The notes beneath the pieces were generated by a model. It was not told where the DNA came from, did no database searches, and worked only from the letters and a program-made list of their open reading frames with translations. The position numbers and the translations under genes are program-made. Below are positions 25,181 through 33,771 of a stretch of DNA of 64,000 bases, piece after piece. Origin of the DNA: Deinococcus sp. QL22. Lineage in GTDB: Bacteria > Deinococcota > Deinococci > Deinococcales > Deinococcaceae. The DNA lies in the NCBI RefSeq assembly GCF_023370075.1, contig NZ_CP097150.1, positions 434,001 to 498,000 on the forward strand, in the 5' to 3' direction. The number at the start of each line of letters is the position of its first letter. Position 1 is the stretch's first letter.

Positions 25181-26294
25181 CTCCGGGCGAGGTGTTGGCT
25201 GGGGCCTGCGCGCGAAACTGCTGGTCTCCTACCTCGCCGTGATCACGCTCGCTGCCACGACCATGATCGTCATCGCGGAGTGGACGGCGCCCCTGTTCTA
25301 CAGGGGGCACATTGACGAAATGGTGCAGATGTTCGGGATCACTGACATTCCCGCGATGCGCCGGCAACTATCCCAAGGCTTTACCGGAGCCTTCGGAAGC
25401 GCGTTGATTGTCGCGGGTACCGTCACGCTCGTCGTGGCGTTGATCGTCAGCGCGTTCGTCAGTCGCCAGATCCTGCGGTCTGTGCAGCGCGTGAGCCATG
25501 CCAGCACGCGCATTGCCGCTGGCCATTACGCGGAGCGTCTGCCGGAATTGGGCCAGGATGAGCTGGGAGAACTCACCAGCAGTTTCAACCGGATGGCCGA
25601 AGCCCTCGAAGCGACCGAGACGCGCCGCCGGGAGCTGATCGGCACCGTCGCGCACGAATTGCGCACCCCCCTGACGGGCATGCGGGGGCTGACCGAGGGG
25701 TTACTGGACGGTGTGTTCCAGATTGAAGACGCCGGGCCGGACATCCTCCGGGAGATTCGGCGCCTGGAGCGACTCACCCAGGATTTGTCGCTCGTCACAC
25801 AAGCCGAGGCGCGGGTGATTCCCGTGACCCTGGTTCCCGTCTCCCTGGCCGCTCAGGCGCGCACCGCGTGCGCCCAGTTCGAGCGGCCGTTCGTGAGCAA
25901 GGCCCTGACGCTCACGCTAGAGGTGGCCCAGGACGTCCAGGTGTCTGCTGATCCTGACCGCTTGACGCAGGTGCTGGTCAACCTGCTGTCCAACGCGCTC
26001 CGCCACACGCATCAGGGCGGGGTCACGGTGTGGGTAGGCCGTCATGGAAAGGCAGGACGGGTCGAGGTTCGGGACACGGGGGAAGGCATCGCGCCGAGAG
26101 ACTTGCCTCACGTGTTTGAACGTTTTTACCGCGCTGATTCGTCGCGCGCTCGCGACGCCACCGAAAGTGTGGGAGCCGGGGTGGGCTTAACCGTGTCCCA
26201 GCACCTGATGGAAGCCATGGGAGGCGCCATTCACGTGATCAGCACTGAGGGGCAAGGCACGTCCTTCAGCGTCAGCCTGCCGCTCGTGACCTAG
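25164..26294 (+). CDS. HAMP-containing sensor histidine kinase (BaeS/CpxA type)
   Basis: 376 residues starting with TTG or a nearby codon inside the end of the response regulator gene. Membrane helix near 15-38 (LLVSYLAVITLAATTMIVI), a short extracytoplasmic loop of about 40 residues (TAPLFYRGHIDEMVQMFG), second helix near 80-102, HAMP, HisKA (GTVAHELRTPLTGMRG), and HATPase with N-box NLLSNALRHT, DTGEGIAP and GVGLTVS. The small sensor loop has no His/Met metal cluster, so the signal is uncertain. It is co-transcribed with the regulator. Confidence 0.92.
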   Translation: MAARSNSGRGVGWGLRAKLLVSYLAVITLAATTMIVIAEWTAPLFYRGHIDEMVQMFGITDIPAMRRQLSQGFTGAFGSALIVAGTVTLVVALIVSAFVSRQILRSVQRVSHASTRIAAGHYAERLPELGQDELGELTSSFNRMAEALEATETRRRELIGTVAHELRTPLTGMRGLTEGLLDGVFQIEDAGPDILREIRRLERLTQDLSLVTQAEARVIPVTLVPVSLAAQARTACAQFERPFVSKALTLTLEVAQDVQVSADPDRLTQVLVNLLSNALRHTHQGGVTVWVGRHGKAGRVEVRDTGEGIAPRDLPHVFERFYRADSSRARDATESVGAGVGLTVSQHLMEAMGGAIHVISTEGQGTSFSVSLPLVT

Positions 26295-26348
26295 CGAGAA
26301 TCTGGAGCGCCATCGAGCTCTAGGTCACCTGAACGCATGGCTGACCTC

Positions 26349-26573
26349 TCAAGGTGGGGAGGGCCAAGGCAGCGGTTGGTACCCCAACGCCTGGATCGCA
26401 GCGGCAATCTCACTTGCGGTGATGTGTGTGCCGTCGTACTCGACCGTCACGCGTTGGCGCCGGTAATCGGCGTTCACCCGCTGGACGCCCCGGAGATCCT
26501 CCTCAAGCCCCTCCAAGGTCATCACGCAGGCGGTGCAGCTCATCTCTGAGACTTTAAACTCAATGCGTTCCAT
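26349..26573 (-). CDS. HMA-domain copper-chaperone-like protein
   Basis: 74 residues forming a single heavy-metal-associated ferredoxin-like fold. The MSCTACV metal loop (CxxC) is at residues 11-17, and the EIAAAIQALGYQPL helix and strand close the domain. It is the size of CopZ/Atx1-type Cu(I) chaperones. It lies 15 bp downstream of the TauE-cupredoxin gene on the same strand, so probably the second gene of that operon. Cu(I) is the likely cargo by family. Confidence 0.88.
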   Translation of the reverse strand: MERIEFKVSEMSCTACVMTLEGLEEDLRGVQRVNADYRRQRVTVEYDGTHITASEIAAAIQALGYQPLPWPSPP

Positions 26574-26588
26574 GTCGCGCTCCTGGCC

Positions 26589-27596
26589 CTACTGAAATTG
26601 AATCTGGCCCCCGTACATCCCCATCGAGCAGGCGAAGGGCAGGGTGCCAGGACGTTGTGGCGGCAAGTGAACGACCACGCGTCCTGTTTCCGGCAAGATC
26701 TCCCGGACGCCCAGTCGGGGAATGGTAAACGCCCGCGCGCACCCGGCGGAGTTCTGGGTAACGAGCGTGAGGGTCACGGGAACGCCTGCCTTGGCGTATA
26801 GCACCCCTGGAACGTATCCGCGATCGACCACCTGAACTTCGAGGGTGTCCGTGGCAGGCCCACGTGGAGTCGCCGTGGGGGTGACCGCCGCGTTCGCCTG
26901 AAGGGAATTTGGAGTGCCAACGCCGAGCAGGGTCAGCGCTCCCATCAGGGCAGACACACCGAGTACCAGCGACACGCCTGCCACCAGTTGCAAGAAGACA
27001 CGCTCCAGCCGCTGTCCGAGCCGCGTCGCGAGGTATGCCAGGGTAAAAAACAGGGGCGATGCGCCGAGTGTAAAGGCGAACATCACCGCTGCTCCGCTCC
27101 ACGCGTCTCCTGTGGCAATGGCGAGCGCCATCATGGTCTGCGTTACCCCACAGGGGATCAGCACCGTCAGTGCCCCAAGGAAGGCTGGTGTCGCCGCGTC
27201 CCCTGGACGTTTTGAGCGCCGGCGGATGAAGCGCGTCACCCCTTTGGGAGGCTCGAGCGCGAAGTACCGGAAGATGGGGTGGACATTCAGTAGCCGCAGG
27301 GCGTTGCCGATCATGAACACGCCTGCGGCGAACTGCAGCGCCCCCTGCATCAGGGGCGTCAGCGCGAGAAACGAACCCAGGGCGCCCAGCAAGGCGCCGA
27401 GCAGGGTATAGGCCAGTAATTTGGCTACCAGGAACAGCACGATCGGTTCGGCGGTCACCCGGTGCGGGCCTGACTCCCGCTGGTCTTGCTCCACACGCTG
27501 CGCCATGGAGGTGGTGAGCAGGCCACCTTGCACGGCCAGGCAACTTAGGCCACCGGCCGTCAGCCCGGTGACGAAGGGCACCACAAGATCAATCAC
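26589..27596 (-). CDS. TauE/SafE-like membrane protein fused to a cupredoxin-like domain
   Basis: 335 residues from GTG 27596 (VIDLVVPFVTGLTAGGLSCL), with GGAG upstream; longer in-frame starts add charged, non-membrane sequence. Six or more helices of the UreH/DsbD_2/TauE type span about 5-245: FVTGLTAGGLSCLAVQGGLL, LVAKLLAYTLLGALLGALGSF, LGALTVLIPCGVTQTMMALAIATG. The C-terminal cupredoxin-like domain at about 255-335 has a metal-site end, PFACSMGMYGGQIQF (Cys, Met). The same design occurs beside copper ATPases and HMA proteins. The fusion suggests handling of copper at the outer face of the membrane. An 18-bp motif about 190 bp upstream is shared with the 28035 gene. Confidence 0.85.
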   Translation of the reverse strand: MIDLVVPFVTGLTAGGLSCLAVQGGLLTTSMAQRVEQDQRESGPHRVTAEPIVLFLVAKLLAYTLLGALLGALGSFLALTPLMQGALQFAAGVFMIGNALRLLNVHPIFRYFALEPPKGVTRFIRRRSKRPGDAATPAFLGALTVLIPCGVTQTMMALAIATGDAWSGAAVMFAFTLGASPLFFTLAYLATRLGQRLERVFLQLVAGVSLVLGVSALMGALTLLGVGTPNSLQANAAVTPTATPRGPATDTLEVQVVDRGYVPGVLYAKAGVPVTLTLVTQNSAGCARAFTIPRLGVREILPETGRVVVHLPPQRPGTLPFACSMGMYGGQIQFQ

Positions 27597-27788
27597 ATGA
27601 ACTCCAGGAGAATGAAAGAAACGAAGGAGAAGCCGCGACGGGCAGCCTGTGGGGGACGAACGGATGTAAGCGCGGGCGACGGGAATGTGGATCACCTAAA
27701 CGGAGCACGGCACGACCGAAGTTGCTCTGCGCCGAAGGGGATCGAGAGGAGGAGCGGGTTCGCTGCATGGGCTTATTTTGTCAGCCGC

Positions 27789-27806
27789 ATGTTCAGCTTC
27801 GATAAA
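27789..27806 (-). promoter_or_regulatory. Shared upstream motif, copy 1
   Basis: Minus-strand TTTATCGAAGCTGAACAT, differing at one base from the motif at 28859-28876. It lies about 190 bp upstream of the TauE-cupredoxin start. Confidence 0.55.
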
Positions 27807-27945
27807 GATACAGGGGTGTCCGTCCAGCGGTGCGGAAGGTGAGGCGCCCACGGGCGGCAGAGAAGAACCGAATCAAGCTGCGTGGATGCCGCACAGGAAG
27901 TGGGGGTCGCCCTTGAGAGATCTTCTCAGGTTGACGCGGTATGAG

Positions 27946-27988
27946 GCACAACAGGCGCTGCCCGGCAAAAGGGCCGCGCCTGTTGTGC
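27946..27988 (-). terminator. Hairpin downstream of the DUF4396 gene
   Basis: 13-bp perfect stem (GCACAACAGGCGC) closing over an inner GCCC..GGGC pair, 47 bp after the stop of the 28035-28724 gene and well placed to end its transcript. Confidence 0.65.
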
Positions 27989-28034
27989 TCGTCGTTTCAC
28001 GAGAGTCAGCGGTGTGCAGATGAGAAAGAGGGGA

Positions 28035-28724
28035 TCAGGTCGGGGTGCTGGCGCCCGCCATCACAGATTTCGGGGTGAGCCACCCGGCGATGGGAAGGGC
28101 CGTGAGCATGCCCAGCAACATGCCAATCTGCATCTGCGCGGTGAACACCACGTGTGTGATGGGCTGCATTAAGCCGCCGCTGTGCAAGTACAGCATCCAG
28201 CCCACCATGCCGACATCAAAGGCCAGCACCGTCATGAAGGCTCCCAGGAACAACCCCACGGGACGACTCACGCGCTGACCAGCGGCCGCCGCTGCTTCAA
28301 ACACGAACAGCATCACTGTCGCGAGAATCAGAATAAACAACGCCACCGCCCACAAGGCCTCGCCGGCGATGGTCCAGCCAGCGCCAAAGACCAAGGGCAC
28401 GCCGATCAGATGGGCGACCGTCGAGGCGGCGGCCCCTGGCAGCAGGGCCATCAGGAGCCAGGTCATTTTGGCAGGGCGCGGGGCCGTGTCGTTCTGGCGG
28501 TGAGCGCGGCCCCAGCGGGCATACAGCAGGAGCGTGAGTGGGCCCAGAAACAGGGCGCTGATCGGCCACACGGGCTTCATGGCGGGAACCTGCTGAGGCT
28601 GCCGGCGGCCGTAAATCTCGTACGAGAGTAGGGCCGCAGAAATCACGCAGGCAAGCAAGTAAATCCAGGCGGCGGGCGTCCACCACGCGGGTGACGTGTT
28701 CATCATGTCCATGTCCATATCCAT
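28035..28724 (-). CDS. DUF4396-family membrane protein
   Basis: 229 residues from ATG 28724 (MDMDMDMMNTSPAWW), with GAGGAA upstream. Six or so membrane helices; conserved DUF4396-like segment MKPVWPISALFLGPLTLLLYARWGR near 50-75 and AFMTVLAFDVGMVGWM near 165. The Met/Asp repeat at the very N-terminus could bind metal. DUF4396 proteins are commonly found next to copper genes; their transport substrate is not established. Its upstream region shares an 18-bp motif with the TauE-cupredoxin gene, suggesting joint control. Confidence 0.82.
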   Translation of the reverse strand: MDMDMDMMNTSPAWWTPAAWIYLLACVISAALLSYEIYGRRQPQQVPAMKPVWPISALFLGPLTLLLYARWGRAHRQNDTAPRPAKMTWLLMALLPGAAASTVAHLIGVPLVFGAGWTIAGEALWAVALFILILATVMLFVFEAAAAAGQRVSRPVGLFLGAFMTVLAFDVGMVGWMLYLHSGGLMQPITHVVFTAQMQIGMLLGMLTALPIAGWLTPKSVMAGASTPT

Positions 28725-28858
28725 TCGTGTTCCTCACTTGTTGTTGGGTTGGCTTCAGGTCAATTGACGGGCAGGAGGCACGCCTCAGGCGTGCTTACCT
28801 AGGAACACACTCACCTTGAGTACTTGGTGTTCTCCTTGAAACGAACAGTAACGGCCAA

Positions 28859-28876
28859 ATGTTCAGTTTCGATAAA
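28859..28876 (-). promoter_or_regulatory. Shared upstream motif, copy 2
   Basis: Minus-strand TTTATCGAAACTGAACAT, about 135 bp upstream of the DUF4396 start; one base different from the copy at 27789-27806. Confidence 0.55.
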
Positions 28877-29236
28877 AGCAACTGGTCAACCCGGGGCAGA
28901 GTGCCTCTCGTCGGCTGTGGGGATCGATCTGGGCGAAAGCTCGGCCCCGCTCGGGTGAGTTCACATCAGCGTCAACTGCCCTGAGCGCCTGTCTGATCAC
29001 CAGCCTCTTTTGCACTGATCTGGTGGCCGCCTTTTGCGGGAGGCCAGAATGTTATCTCTGGGTTTTCCTTTCGCTCAGGCACAGGGTGTGGCGGGCAAGT
29101 AAGGAGCGTGTTAAACACTAAAAATGAAAGCATCAAAGGGCCAAAAATGAGAACATTCCAACGTTCTCCCCAATGAATGAGCCCTTGCCAAAGATGAGCT
29201 CGCCTGGAAGAATCCCCCGTCTCCTACACTGTAGAC
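28877..29236. other. Intergenic stretch with an operator-like palindrome
   Basis: No gene seen. A 20-bp near-perfect palindrome (GAGAAC-N8-GTTCTC, 29149-29168) lies about 70 bp before the sigma-like gene. It is a plausible repressor site. Confidence 0.5.
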
Positions 29237-29596
29237 ATGCACTCATCTCCTCCTGCCCCGGCAGTTGAGGCCGCCTTGCAGGGTTTGGGACGAGCGGAGC
29301 CTCACGCCCTCCACACCTGCCTTCAGGCGTTCGCCCCCCTGCTGTTCGCCCTCGCGGAGCGCGCTCAAGTCGCCGACCAGGAAGAAGCCGTTGAAGCGGT
29401 GGTGCGAGATCTGGCCACCCATGCTCTGAGCTGGCCTCGTTCCGGTTTGCCCGCACGGGTGTGGGTCACCGGGATGGCCCAGCGCCGATTTCAACTCTTG
29501 CAGCGCGCTCCGCTCTCAGACAGAGCATCCAACTCAACTAAGGCTGACAGACGCGCAGCGTCGTTCGCGGCTCAATCCAACCCGCTGGAGGCTTGA
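29237..29596 (+). CDS. Sigma-region-2-like small protein
   Basis: 119 residues. The stretch LQAFAPLLFALAERAQVADQEEAVEAVVRDLATHALSWPRSGLPARVWVTGMAQRRF aligns with the sigma-like protein at 14984 (there: YAPAVYALAHRTQVAN..VQDAFLAIWRHA..ARTWMLILAHR). Most hydrophobic positions are kept, but the acidic/aromatic core of region 2.2 is lost. There is no region 4. The last 20 residues are Ser/Ala/Arg-rich and unstructured. TACACT lies 6 bp before the ATG, so a leaderless transcript is likely. It may be a degenerate ECF sigma or an anti-sigma-like decoy; no neighbour clarifies this. Confidence 0.55.
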   Translation: MHSSPPAPAVEAALQGLGRAEPHALHTCLQAFAPLLFALAERAQVADQEEAVEAVVRDLATHALSWPRSGLPARVWVTGMAQRRFQLLQRAPLSDRASNSTKADRRAASFAAQSNPLEA

Positions 29597-29781
29597 TCTC
29601 CTGCCCCGTGCTGAACATCATGTGTCTCGCACCCAAGGCCGACGAGGGCGGCTTCATCAAGCCAATCTGCCACAAGAGGCGGGCCGTTCCTTGATGGAAT
29701 GGCCCGCTTGCTTTTCGGTGTCCTTCCTTGTTCAGCCCAGTGGGTCGAGAGTCTTCCAGGACAGTGCAGGTGCCACCCCTG

Positions 29782-30711
29782 TCAAGTTTGCTCAGGCACC
29801 CCCCACCAGGGCAGATTCGCGAAGGGGTAGTGCGCCTCGTTCCCCGATTTCAGTGCCAAGTAAAACTCCGCAAAGTTAAATCGGGGTTGGTACCCCAGCC
29901 CGGCCCTGGCTTTCTCGATCGACCAATACACTTGGCCCCAAGCCTCCAGCAGATCAGCGATGTTTTCTCCGCGTTGGGCCACCAACTCTGAGATGCCGGG
30001 AAACTGAGCCTCCACCAACGCCCTCGGGTTCTCGCGCCACAACGGCAACTGTTCGAGTGAGAACGGAACGGCCGCCATGATGTTGAACGCGTCACATGAA
30101 ATCGTGTCGTTCTGCATTCCCAGCACAAACGCCTCAGCCACATCCCGGTCGTCCACTCCACCCTTCAGCAGCCGGAAGCCGTAACGCACAAAGGTCTCGG
30201 GAACGAACATGCCCAGACGGTACGAAATGGTTCGGATGTCATGGACACGACTGTAAAAGCTTGCCAGTTCCTCGGCAAGCGTCTTGGTTAGCCCGTAGAA
30301 ATCTCCTGGCAAGCAAGGCAACTCCTCCGTGACGACGGCAAAACTGTCGTCAGGCACGGTGATGCTTGCCCCATACACGCCCATCGTGCTGCATAACAGG
30401 ACTTTCCCGATCCCGTGCTCCCGGGCGGCCTCATAGACATGATATGTCCCTTCCATGTTGAGCTTCCAGAACTCGTCCCGAGAATGATCGCGGAGGTGAA
30501 CGCCGTGCAGCGCCGCGCCGTGGACAATCACGTCTGCACCTTCGGCCGCCCGGAACACCTCCGCTTTGCTGGTCACGTCTCCCTGAATGAATTCGTACGG
30601 GGTGTCCAGCGGCCGGAAATCCATCAATACCGGGGTATACCCGTGCTCCTGCAAGGCCGGTGCCAGCACCCGGCCCAGACTCCCCCCTGCACCCGTGATC
30701 AAGACTCTCAT
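29782..30711 (-). CDS. NAD-dependent epimerase/dehydratase
   Basis: 309 residues from ATG 30711 (MRVLITGAGGSLGRVL). Extended short-chain dehydrogenase with Rossmann motif TGAGGSLG, LLCSTMGVYG (catalytic Ser/Thr) and YGLTKTLAEELASFY (Tyr-xxx-Lys). It resembles uronate dehydrogenase and sugar epimerase families. Its start overlaps the stop of the upstream SDR gene (ATGA). It is the last gene of a three-gene oxidoreductase operon, so probably acts in catabolism of a sugar or sugar acid. The exact substrate is not readable. Confidence 0.9.
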   Translation of the reverse strand: MRVLITGAGGSLGRVLAPALQEHGYTPVLMDFRPLDTPYEFIQGDVTSKAEVFRAAEGADVIVHGAALHGVHLRDHSRDEFWKLNMEGTYHVYEAAREHGIGKVLLCSTMGVYGASITVPDDSFAVVTEELPCLPGDFYGLTKTLAEELASFYSRVHDIRTISYRLGMFVPETFVRYGFRLLKGGVDDRDVAEAFVLGMQNDTISCDAFNIMAAVPFSLEQLPLWRENPRALVEAQFPGISELVAQRGENIADLLEAWGQVYWSIEKARAGLGYQPRFNFAEFYLALKSGNEAHYPFANLPWWGVPEQT

Positions 30712-31484
30712 CAGGGCCACCCACCCTCGTTCAGAGGTGTCACCACGACCTCGTTCAGCACCAGTTCTGGCGGCGCAGCGCACATCCAGACCAGCAGATC
30801 GGCCACCCGCTCCGGCGCAAGGGCGTCTGTGGGTGATGCGGCCGGCGGACTCTGGTCTGCGCGTGCTTGAGCGTCAAAGGTGCCCCAGCTGGTGGCCATG
30901 CCGCCCGGGTAAACCACACAGGCCCGGATCCCGTGCGGTTTGCCTTCAGCGGCCAAGGCCTGCGTGAGGCCGGTCAGCCCGAATTTCGAGGCACAGTACG
31001 CACTCGCGTTGGCCCAGCCCCGTTTCCCCGCCACCGAGGACACGTTGATAATCGTGCCGCGTCCCGCCCGCTGCATGTGCGGGAACGCCGCTTTGGCCAA
31101 CAGAAAGGGCGCACGCAGGTTGACGTCCAGCACGTGATCCCACTCCTCCACACCGAGGTCGAGCACTGACCCTGGAACGTCTGTGGCCGCATTGTTCACC
31201 AAAATATCCAGGCCGCTCAGAGATTGGATGGCCTGCTGCACGGCTTCGGTCAACGCCGGCCCGGAGGCCAGATCAACCGAGCCGACCAGCGCCCGCCGCC
31301 CCAGCGCTTCAACGTCCTGGGCCACGGCCTGGAGGTCAGTCTCACTGCGGGCGAGTAGGATCAAGTCTGCGCCTGCCCGGGCCAGGCCCAGCGCGGTGGC
31401 GCGGCCCAGCCCGCTGCTGGCCCCCGTCACGAGGGCCACCTGCCCGGACAGCGCCGTCGGCGCCACACCGCTTTGCGCTGTCAT
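30711..31484 (-). CDS. Short-chain dehydrogenase/reductase (SDR)
   Basis: 257 residues, classical SDR. TGASSGLG cofactor motif near 20-27, NNAA near 97, catalytic Ser in INVSSVAGKRG, and YCASKFG (Tyr and Lys). LARSETDL after the second strand suggests NADP preference. It overlaps the aldo/keto reductase gene upstream by 4 bp and the epimerase gene downstream, so all three are co-translated. The substrate is likely a sugar or polyol intermediate, by context only. Confidence 0.92.
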   Translation of the reverse strand: MTAQSGVAPTALSGQVALVTGASSGLGRATALGLARAGADLILLARSETDLQAVAQDVEALGRRALVGSVDLASGPALTEAVQQAIQSLSGLDILVNNAATDVPGSVLDLGVEEWDHVLDVNLRAPFLLAKAAFPHMQRAGRGTIINVSSVAGKRGWANASAYCASKFGLTGLTQALAAEGKPHGIRACVVYPGGMATSWGTFDAQARADQSPPAASPTDALAPERVADLLVWMCAAPPELVLNEVVVTPLNEGGWP

Positions 31485-32425
31485 CCCCAGGCGCCTGGGG
31501 TCACATGCTCAATCTGGCGGATGTCTTGTTCGGTGAGCAGGGGGCGGGTGGACGCCCGTGCGTTTTGTTCGACCTGCTCTGGGGTCTTGCCGCCGGGAAT
31601 GGCCACCGAGACCGCTGGGTGGTTCAGGACAAACTGCAAGGCCAGTTGACCGAGAGAGCGGTCGGCGGAGGACAACACCCGCAGCTGCTCCATTTGGTCG
31701 AGTTGTGTTTGATACCAGGCCTCCTGCGGCCAGGTGTGGCGCACATCTCCCTCTGGAAACTGCGTCTCAGAGCTAAATTTTCCGGTCAGCATGCCTTTGC
31801 TCAGGGGCCCGCGCACCACCACGCCAATTCCATGCTCCAGGCAGTACGGCAAAATAGCCTGCTCGGCCTTGCGGTTGAGCAGGCTGTAGTCAAGCTGCAC
31901 CACATCCAGGGTGCCGCCCTGGTTGAACTGCTGCACATACGCGAAGTCATCGGTCGAGACGCCGACGGCCCGCACCCGACCTGCTTGTTTCAGCTGGGCA
32001 AAAGCCGTCAGGAACGCTTCGGTTTCACGTGGGTTGTTCCACCAGATGTGATCGAAATAGACGTCGATGTACTCGGTGCCCAGCCGGTGGAGGCTGGCCT
32101 CGAAGGCCGCAACAATTTTCTCAGGACGATCATAGACCGGCTCCTGCTGCGGATCGCGATGGTGGCCCATCAGGCCGCCTTTCGTGGCCACGATAATTTG
32201 GTCACGGCGGCCTTTCAGGATCTGAGCGACCAGTGTTTCGCTGTGGCCGTTCCCGTACACGTCTGCGGTGTCGATGAAGGTGACGCCTAGGTCAAGTGCA
32301 CGCTCCATGGCACTCAGCGAGGCGCTGTCCTCGACCGGGCCCCAGGCATCTCCCCCGATCGCCCAGGCGCCAAACCCAATCTCAGAGACCTGAATGCCTG
32401 ATTTCCCCAGCTGACGGTGGTGCAT
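31481..32425 (-). CDS. Aldo/keto reductase
   Basis: 314 residues from ATG 32425, with AAAGGAG upstream. AKR barrel with catalytic set Asp/Tyr in FIDTADVYGNGHSE, Lys in IVATKGG and His in YFDHIWWNN. The cofactor end VSVAIPGGKTPEQVEQN is typical of the family. It is the first gene of the AKR-SDR-epimerase operon; this grouping is common in pathways that oxidise or epimerise sugars such as L-fucose, galactose or inositol. Family certain, substrate unknown. Confidence 0.93.
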   Translation of the reverse strand: MHHRQLGKSGIQVSEIGFGAWAIGGDAWGPVEDSASLSAMERALDLGVTFIDTADVYGNGHSETLVAQILKGRRDQIIVATKGGLMGHHRDPQQEPVYDRPEKIVAAFEASLHRLGTEYIDVYFDHIWWNNPRETEAFLTAFAQLKQAGRVRAVGVSTDDFAYVQQFNQGGTLDVVQLDYSLLNRKAEQAILPYCLEHGIGVVVRGPLSKGMLTGKFSSETQFPEGDVRHTWPQEAWYQTQLDQMEQLRVLSSADRSLGQLALQFVLNHPAVSVAIPGGKTPEQVEQNARASTRPLLTEQDIRQIEHVTPGAWG

Positions 32426-32790
32426 AGATAGCTCCTTTCACTGCATCAAGGTGGTGTGGGCTCACCTTAGACGGTGGGAAAGGCGTTGTGTCCTTGCAGC
32501 AGTGTCGTGAAGAAAGCCTAAGGCCCGGTGCGGTGTGACCGTCCAGTTGCGCCGTGAGCTCTACTCATGGCCGGAGAGATGGGAACGAACGTTGGTGGCT
32601 GGGCCCAGCCACCTCGCGACAACGCTCCGCGATCTGCTGCACCTCGTGAGCCGGAGACAGGCGGCATGACGCTTCGCCCGCAAGAGCGGGTGAAGCTCAA
32701 CTTCCGTCTCCCCTGATCGTGGTCACAACAGTTCCAAGTTGGCCAGCAGTCCGGTCTTCACAGGGAACATTTTCCCCGAGCATGAACACG
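32426..32790. other. Intergenic stretch with no identified feature
   Basis: Between the aldo/keto reductase promoter side and the DoxX terminator. A 60-codon minus-strand frame is present but has no support. Confidence 0.5.
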
Positions 32791-32824
32791 TCAATGGCCC
32801 GATCATCCAAAATCGGGCCATTGA
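32791..32824 (-). terminator. Terminator-like hairpin after the DoxX gene
   Basis: Perfect 13-bp stem (TCAATGGCCCGAT) with an 8-base loop, 20 bp downstream of the stop of the minus-strand DoxX gene. Confidence 0.65.
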
Positions 32825-32843
32825 CGGAGCTCTGCCGTGAGGC

Positions 32844-33452
32844 TCAGGGCTCGCGCTGGAAGCGGCGACGAAAGCGGCGGTGCAGCGCTTCCGTGTGTTC
32901 GGCCACCCGGGCGGCTTTGGGATCGGCAATCAGGCTCCCGCCCCGGGTGGTCGCGCCGACAACCAGCCCAGCCGACACCAACACCAGATTCTTGATGATG
33001 TACTGCCCTTCCAGCGTGGGCGCCCAAGGAAACAGGTTGAACGTCTCTGCCGGAAAAAACAGCAGAGGGAGAAACGTGCCCGCCATTTGAGCAAACAGCA
33101 AAAGCAATGTCAGCCGCAAGTACCGTCCAGTCAACAAGCCCAGACCAATGAGGCATTCCCAGATGGCCAGCACGGGCAGGCTAACGTGCGCCGGGACAAG
33201 TCCAAACGTCAGCACGGAGATGGTGCGGGTGGCCAACCCTTCGGCACTGCTCAGCCCTGGGAAGAACTTCTGAACTCCGAACCAGAAGAAAATCAGGCCC
33301 AGGGACCAGCGCAGCAAGGTAATGCCGTGCCGAGCCCACCAGCCCACCAACCGGGCGTCCAAGAGATTGAGGCGGGCCACCAACGAGGGGGTGGGTCGAG
33401 CAGTGGATGGGGTCGCTTGGGCTTCTTGGGTGGTGCGTTCGATTGCGCTCAT
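32844..33452 (-). CDS. DoxX-like membrane protein
   Basis: 202 residues with about four membrane helices: LLRWSLGLIFFWFGVQKFFPG near 45-65, LPVLAIWECLIGLGLLTG near 92, LTLLLLFAQMAGTFLPLLFF near 115, and IIKNLVLVSAGLVVGA near 150. The helix with FWFGxxKFFPG and the later YIIKNLVL helix are typical of DoxX/SURF4-like proteins. Charged tails at both ends (HRRFRRRFQREP). GGAGG lies just before the ATG. Small DoxX proteins take part in quinone-linked redox functions; the role here is unknown. Confidence 0.82.
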   Translation of the reverse strand: MSAIERTTQEAQATPSTARPTPSLVARLNLLDARLVGWWARHGITLLRWSLGLIFFWFGVQKFFPGLSSAEGLATRTISVLTFGLVPAHVSLPVLAIWECLIGLGLLTGRYLRLTLLLLFAQMAGTFLPLLFFPAETFNLFPWAPTLEGQYIIKNLVLVSAGLVVGATTRGGSLIADPKAARVAEHTEALHRRFRRRFQREP

Positions 33453-33771
33453 AGGGCCTCCAGAGGGGACATCGTCCCCTTTCGTATGGAGGTATATGCA
33501 AACGGTAGCGCTTCGGATGTTCCTCTAGGACAAGTGTGAATTGAATGAGTGAAAAATGCAGTGGAGAGGGTGCTCATACCGCCGACGCGGGCGACGATCT
33601 CAGGTCAGCAGACGTCACTTCATTCACCGTGGCAAACCTGCCACTCGCTGCGCTAAGGCGTCCAACTGTACGGCCCTCCAGGCTGACCCAGCTGAGCATC
33701 TCAGCCGACCATTGCTCGTCTGTCAATCGCACCTTTTCATCGTGCCAGACGTATCCTCAATACCACCGTGG
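33453..33771. other. Intergenic stretch of about 320 bp
   Basis: Nothing recognisable. A plus-strand frame (33545-33775) has no ribosome site or family features. Confidence 0.45.

Noticed and set aside
26560..27543. Alternative 327-codon minus-strand frame over the TauE-cupredoxin gene
   Set aside because: Arg-rich shadow frame without membrane segments or motifs; the other frame gives a full membrane protein.
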